A DNA stretch of 64,000 nt from Yarrowia lipolytica (Eukaryota; Ascomycota; Dipodascomycetes; Dipodascales): positions 3,534,001-3,598,000 of the forward strand of contig NC_090774.1 of NCBI RefSeq assembly GCF_001761485.1, written 5' to 3'. The stretch's first letter is position 1. Each line of letters begins with the position of its first letter. This document shows, piece after piece, positions 59,668 through 64,000 of this stretch. Position numbers and translations under genes: made by a program. The notes under the pieces were generated by a model, which had not been told where the DNA came from, searched no databases, and saw only the letters and a list, made by a program, of their open reading frames with translations.

Positions 59668-61512
59668 TCACTCCTTACGCTTAAGGAGTCCTCTCATCAT
59701 ATCGAAAGAGTTTCCATCGGGCTGAAGCTCAATGACACGGCCAGATCCCTCCTCCTGAACCAGAAGCATTCCCTGGTCCATACTGATTCCTTTCACAGTG
59801 GCCTTGACATTGCCATAATGCTCCAATCTGACCTGGGCATCCTGGTGAAGCCAGCTGGAATAGTAGAGAGGCTCGAAGATGGAGAAGCCATGGTTCTTGA
59901 ATGCGTCCATCATGGCCTCGAAGGTCTCGAGGAACTTGGCAAGTAGCACCTCGGTTCGGTAGTGCTCCAGAGTAGTGCCATTCTTTTCGTTCATGGAGTT
60001 GATTAGCATGTTAAGAGATGTGGTAGGAGCACTGTTAGTAACGTTGACTCCACAGCCCACAACAAGCATGTACTGACCGTCGAATACGTTGGAGTTGACA
60101 ATCACACCTCCAATCTTTAGATAGGCATCAGTGGACCCAACCATCTCACTTCCAGGGTTTGCGGCATAGATATCGTTTGGCCACTTGAGCTTGACGGGGA
60201 CTTCAGAATAGCCGGGGCCATAGTTCTTGATAGCCTGAACCATAGCAAGAGAGGCGAGGTACTGAACAAAGATGATGCTAGTGTTCTGGCCAAAGGGGTT
60301 GAAGTTGATTCTTAGAACAGTAGAAACAGCAAGCACGCCGATGGGGTTCACCCATACGTTATTTCCACGGCCTCGACCGGAGAGCTGAACAGTACCTACA
60401 GCAGTAAAACCGTTAGGAAGATGTCGCAGCAGATTGTAGTTCTTGTCCAACAGAGTAGAAGTTGAGGTGAGGACTTCTCCATAGAGCAGGGTGGAGCCAA
60501 GCTCAGGAGCCCGCAGGCTCTGGTAGTAAAGCTTGTGGTCGAAATGGGGTGTCAGTTCAGATGCAGGAACATCACCAACCATAGGGATGACATGGGTGTG
60601 GTTAGAGTCGCCAGAAGGCTTCTCGCCAAAGAAGAAGGTATCATTGGGTGCGGAGAATACTCGGTTCTCTTCTGAGACATCAAGATCCTTCAGAAGCTTC
60701 GCGACTCCGTTTCCGGTGACATACAGACTGGTCAGGGTCATGTCTGTAGTGTCAGGGTTCGTCTTGAGACCCAGAAGAGTCATCAGGTGTCTCAGAAAGG
60801 CCAATCGTTCTTTCTCAAAGTTCTCCAGCTCTTCAATAACAGCATCAATATGCTGATCTCCCTTCTTCATCATGCTGGGATTAAACTCGGGGTGGATTCC
60901 ACTGAGCACAGCTCTTCCTTCGCCAACGTTCATCTTGACCACGGCGCTGCGTCCAGAGTTCGGCACCTCCGTGTCCTGAGAGTACTCTGCCACCACCTCA
61001 GTGTTTTCAGTATCCATGTCCTTACCAGGAACGAATACTCCTCCCCCATTGAAGTAGCACTTGAAGGGGCTACCCTTCCAGTTCACCCCCACAGCTCGAG
61101 CACCAGCATGAGAATCGTAGACAAAGCCCTTGTATGCAGATCCGACACACTTTCCTCCGTAGAGTGACAGTTCTCTGTCTCCTATGACCTCAAGATCAGT
61201 TCCCTCTTCAAACTCAACCCTTTGGGCTCCATAGTATCCTCCAGCACAGAAACCAAGGTACTTGCCTCCAGCTCGAATCCAATTTCGAATCAACTTGTTT
61301 CCTGGTCCACCTAGGTCCGAACAGTAGGGCAGATCGGCTCCTCCGGGCATCACCAGCAGTGCGGTGCTCTCAGTCCAGGGTTCGTTCTTGATCACCTCGG
61401 CGTCGACATTGTGAACAGAGTAGTAAGGAGACAGCAACTTTCGCAGAGACTCGGTGGCATGCTTGACTGACTCGGGGGTAGATCCTGGACCGTTATACAC
61501 CAGCACGTTCAT
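59668..61512 (-). CDS. BPL1: Biotin--protein ligase
   Basis: Attaches biotin to carboxylases (acetyl-CoA and pyruvate carboxylase) via biotinyl-AMP. The start is the ATG at 61512 (MNVLVYNGPGSTPESV), giving 614 aa. The N-terminal domain resembles class-I glutamine amidotransferases, as in fungal Bpl1 (LLVMPGGADLPYC; KYLGFCAGGYYGAQ). The C-terminal catalytic domain has LSGRGRGNNVWVNPIGVLAV near 375, the ATP/biotin site, and KLKWPNDIY near 445, then the IGGVIVNSNVFDGQYMLVVG block and a small SH3-like end (VKGISMDQGMLLVQEEGSGR). In an oleaginous yeast it supports acetyl-CoA carboxylase and hence lipid synthesis. Confidence 0.95.
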   Translation of the reverse strand: MNVLVYNGPGSTPESVKHATESLRKLLSPYYSVHNVDAEVIKNEPWTESTALLVMPGGADLPYCSDLGGPGNKLIRNWIRAGGKYLGFCAGGYYGAQRVEFEEGTDLEVIGDRELSLYGGKCVGSAYKGFVYDSHAGARAVGVNWKGSPFKCYFNGGGVFVPGKDMDTENTEVVAEYSQDTEVPNSGRSAVVKMNVGEGRAVLSGIHPEFNPSMMKKGDQHIDAVIEELENFEKERLAFLRHLMTLLGLKTNPDTTDMTLTSLYVTGNGVAKLLKDLDVSEENRVFSAPNDTFFFGEKPSGDSNHTHVIPMVGDVPASELTPHFDHKLYYQSLRAPELGSTLLYGEVLTSTSTLLDKNYNLLRHLPNGFTAVGTVQLSGRGRGNNVWVNPIGVLAVSTVLRINFNPFGQNTSIIFVQYLASLAMVQAIKNYGPGYSEVPVKLKWPNDIYAANPGSEMVGSTDAYLKIGGVIVNSNVFDGQYMLVVGCGVNVTNSAPTTSLNMLINSMNEKNGTTLEHYRTEVLLAKFLETFEAMMDAFKNHGFSIFEPLYYSSWLHQDAQVRLEHYGNVKATVKGISMDQGMLLVQEEGSGRVIELQPDGNSFDMMRGLLKRKE

Positions 61513-62059
61513 TGCTCTTTGATGGAATCGACTGAGTGTTCGGAGAATTTTCGGTAGATGTATCCGGTTATGAGCGGTATGTGGGGGACTACGGGCTGCA
61601 TGGCCATGCACCTCCAGATCAACCAGTAAAGTTACAGTATGTACTTGAAACTCTACTTACAAATACTGTACATACGAAAAGTCAGATAGGGAGGTTCGAG
61701 TTGTTAGTAAGCTTGAAGACTCGGTATAGTGACAGATACTAGGGCGTTTTTGCTTGGTATAGTAAGAATACAGTATCGTACTGGTATTTAATTTAATGCT
61801 ACTTGTAGTCTTACAAGTACCAGTACGACTACCCACAATGGACCAACATTATTCCCTATTGTAACCCACCAAGATGACCTCAGTGATATAGTCCCACACG
61901 ACGCTTCGGAAAACTTTTACACACGACAGAAATTGATGAGAGGCATCTTGCAACCCATATTCAGATCAGTTCCTTAACAAATTGCGATCTACGACTCCAC
62001 AGTAAAAATCAAACATTTTTGGGTGTATTTCCATACTTTTAATACATATGCTAGCTAAT
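61513..62059. other. Intergenic region upstream of BPL1
   Basis: 547 bp with the BPL1 promoter, an exact TACAGTATGTAC at 61633 and TACAAGTACCAGTAC-type motifs near 61815. No gene seen. Confidence 0.4.
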
Positions 62060-62702
62060 TTAGGCGTGTCGAGAAGCGGTGATGACGTTGTTCATGTCCT
62101 CAACCTTAGCCTTAGCACGGCCGAAAGTACCGAGCTTCTTCTTAGCGAGCTTTCGAGCTCGCTTATCACTGGAGTTTCGCAGCAACTCAATGATTCGTCG
62201 CTCGTAAGGAGCCTGGCCGGTAACCTCCTTTACGAGGTCTCGGACAAAAGCGGATCGCTTAGAGAGGGCACCCTTTCGTCGAGAAACTCGAGTGGCGGGG
62301 GTTCGGGCAGTGACCTTGTGGCCCTTGTTGGGTCCAATAGCGATTCCTTATGTTAGTTTTGATTTTGTGGTTGTCTCGTCAACAATGTGCTCGTAGACAC
62401 TGACCTGGATGAATTACTGAGTGACTAACCAGTGTGGACGAACAGAGTGGGCAACGAACCAACAACAAATGCCAATCCATCATCCAGAAAGCCGCGACAT
62501 ATCTTCCTTCAAACATCTTGGTGGTACTGACAGTTGTTGTGTCGCCACTCTGAGTGAGTGGTCCTCACATGACCTTTGCAATCACCAAATATGTTCTCTC
62601 GTCGACATCCTGTTCGTCAAATCACGTTCTCGTCCATCCGTCAATGCTGCTCGCTCCGTCTCCCATCGTCGTCTGTCATAACTTACCGGACTTGGTAGCC
62701 AT
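62060..62702 (-). CDS. RPL36: 60S ribosomal protein eL36, one intron
   Basis: Large-subunit ribosomal protein. Exon 1 (62687-62702) encodes MATKS plus one base; a 340-nt intron (62347-62686) begins GTAAGT and ends CTAAC-ATAAG; exon 2 (62060-62346) continues [15 protein letters not shown]. The spliced product is 100 aa, the usual eL36 length. The signatures [34 protein letters not shown] and a Lys/Arg-rich [20 protein letters not shown] are present. It shares a divergent promoter region with COA4. Confidence 0.96.
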
Positions 62703-63117
62703 TTTTGTATGTGTCGTGAAGTTGTACAAGAAAAGAAGACGAGAATATCAGGATGAGAAGTTTGCATGGTCCCAATCGGGGTGCGTGTAGAATTGAGAAC
62801 GTAAGAGCTTATTTCCTGGTCTGAGTGGGTTTCCAAAAAGGAAGGCCGGGTAAAACTTAAAAGTCACGTGACTGCTGTCGAGATGATTTAATGTCAGTAA
62901 AATGTAAAAATTCATCATGTCATTAAGATGGTAAGATCACTGGTGTAATTTTCTGTTGCAAGACCATTTAGGGGCCTCGTTTTTCTATTCATTGGTGTTG
63001 TCATGTGGGTCTGTACTGGAAGCTTTCGGGCATGCATAATCGGACACTGACTTGACTTAGGTTCAGTATGGCTCGATAACTGCTCGATCCTACAGACTTC
63101 ATACCACTTACACACAA
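62703..63117. promoter_or_regulatory. Divergent promoter region, RPL36 / COA4
   Basis: 415 bp. CACGTGAC lies near 62863. A three-codon upstream frame (ATG GCT CGA TAA at 63068-63079) precedes the COA4 ATG by 38 bp. No other gene seen. Confidence 0.4.
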
Positions 63118-63486
63118 ATGCAGCCTGCTACTAAGAAGGAAGAATTTGAGGACGACGATGAACCTGATGCTTGGTGAGTGTTGCTTTGGCTGGGTGAGAT
63201 TGAATTGGTTGTTTGAGTATGAGAGGGAGCCTCTGATCTTGGCCATCCTGTGATCATCCTGAGTCCAATACGCCAACTAACAGGATCCATGATCATTCAG
63301 GTCAACTGTAACTAACACAGGGACGCTCGCATCAATAAGACCGGGTGTGCTGATGAGAATATGGCTCTCACTGATTGCTACCAGGACACCAAGGATTGGC
63401 GAAAGTGCACTGACGAGATGAAGGCCTTTAAGGACTGTTGGGCAGCTCACAAGCAAGATGATCGAACCCAGACCAAGCAGATGTAG
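63118..63486 (+). CDS. COA4: Twin-Cx9C cytochrome oxidase assembly factor Coa4/Cmc3, one intron
   Basis: Small mitochondrial intermembrane-space protein of the CHCH (twin Cx9C) class needed for cytochrome c oxidase assembly. Exon 1 (63118-63173) and exon 2 (63321-63486) flank a 147-nt intron (GTGAGT, then CTAACACAG). The product is 73 aa. The motifs GCADENMALTDCYQ and KCTDEMKAFKDCW form the two Cx9C pairs, and DAWDARINKTGCA matches the COA4 N-terminal DPLDQLISRSGCA pattern. Import via Mia40 is expected for the family. COX12 was considered but its spacing and sequence differ. Confidence 0.87.
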
Positions 63487-63637
63487 TGGTTGCAACCATT
63501 ACTCTCGTCCTAACAATTGTACATAGCTAATAACCATTCTCCTGTATTGATGATTGAATATGGGTTCTTTTAAAATTAGTCTATCTATTGTACTTACTGT
63601 GGTGTACATACCATACACTCTGGCACACAGTCTATGC

Positions 63638-64000
63638 CTAGAAAGCAGCATCCGCATCAATGATTTTTCCCTCGGATAGAGACTCGGGCTCTTCCTGACC
63701 CCCAATAGCTTCTGACTTGATCTCGAGCTCGGCCTTGGGCTCAGCTTTTGCCACTCCAGCATCAGTAACTTTCACCTCAGGCTCAGGACCAGGTGTGGAG
63801 TCCTCAGGGGACTTTACATCAGTCTTGGGCTCTTCGGACGCCTTTACCGGCTTCTTAGCGTTTGCCTGCTTTCGCTTTTGCCTCCTTGCTCGATTTTTGT
63901 TGGTCTTCTCTGCATCCTTCTGCTGCTGTTCTTCCCTTCGTTTCAGAAACTCGTCACGCTCGGTATCCTTCTGAGCAGCTTCATTGATATACTTCAGTCG
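63638..64000 (-). CDS. PRKRIP1/DUF1168-like protein, C-terminal part
   Basis: The reading frame is open to the window edge, so the N-terminus is missing; 120 residues are visible. The first 50 (RDEFLKRREEQQQ then EKTNKNRARRQKRKQANAKK) resemble the basic coil of PRKRIP1, a protein seen on the catalytic spliceosome, whose family has a xFxKRxEE...EKTxKxRxKRQKxK pattern. A disordered acidic Pro/Glu tail follows. The call rests on this short basic motif only. Confidence 0.55.
   Translation of the reverse strand, partial: RLKYINEAAQKDTERDEFLKRREEQQQKDAEKTNKNRARRQKRKQANAKKPVKASEEPKTDVKSPEDSTPGPEPEVKVTDAGVAKAEPKAELEIKSEAIGGQEEPESLSEGKIIDADAAF

Noticed and set aside
1-64000. CRISPR arrays, bacterial operons, riboswitches
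   Set aside because: The DNA is eukaryotic; no regularly spaced repeat array or bacterial signals were seen.

Overview
The window reads as nuclear chromosomal DNA of an ascomycete yeast, almost certainly Yarrowia lipolytica. The reasons are: compact, mostly intron-poor genes; a few introns that begin GTGAGT or GTAAGT and end in CTAAC followed within 4-5 nt by AG; two tRNA genes fused head-to-tail to 5S rRNA genes, an arrangement described for this yeast; TACTTG/TACAGTATGTAC-rich intergenic DNA; and an alpha-pheromone precursor carrying three copies of a Trp-rich 14-mer. This naming rests on pattern and family knowledge; no search was run.

Layout. 1-11 kb: end of an importin-13/Kap122-like receptor, an Artemis-like nuclease, GPI15, HEM13, a 674-aa coiled-coil protein of unknown function, and BMT5. 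11-24 kb: tRNA-Asp inside repeat debris, the GID-complex subunit FYV10/GID9, a GT34-like secreted protein, the redox pair GSH1 and MXR1, UBC6, a 45-aa protein and tRNA-Thr with a repeat. 24-35 kb: RRP5, a tRNA-Gly-5S unit, a secreted unknown, GUP1, LCL3 and a DUF1772 membrane protein. 35-46 kb: an SPP41/DUF3020-like Gln-rich regulator, RSM18, JHD1, the alpha-factor precursor, a solo LTR and a tRNA-Asp-5S unit. 46-64 kb: PRO2, a BTB protein, an alpha-arrestin, SNT2 with a start codon assembled by splicing, LEA1, BPL1, RPL36, COA4 and the end of a PRKRIP1-like gene.

Most genes are unrelated housekeeping neighbours. Thematic links are few. GSH1 and MXR1 are convergent redox genes, with a Yap1-type site upstream of GSH1. 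BMT5, RRP5 and RPL36 serve ribosome biogenesis. JHD1 and SNT2 are chromatin readers or erasers. GID9 and UBC6 serve ubiquitin-dependent degradation. All four RNA polymerase III loci have a repeat ending 8-14 bp upstream of the tRNA, which points to integration targeted at Pol III start sites.

Open reading frames were read from the first in-frame ATG where the open frame began at TTG or GTG. Four genes (arrestin, SNT2, RPL36, COA4) were rebuilt across introns from splice signals and reading frame.
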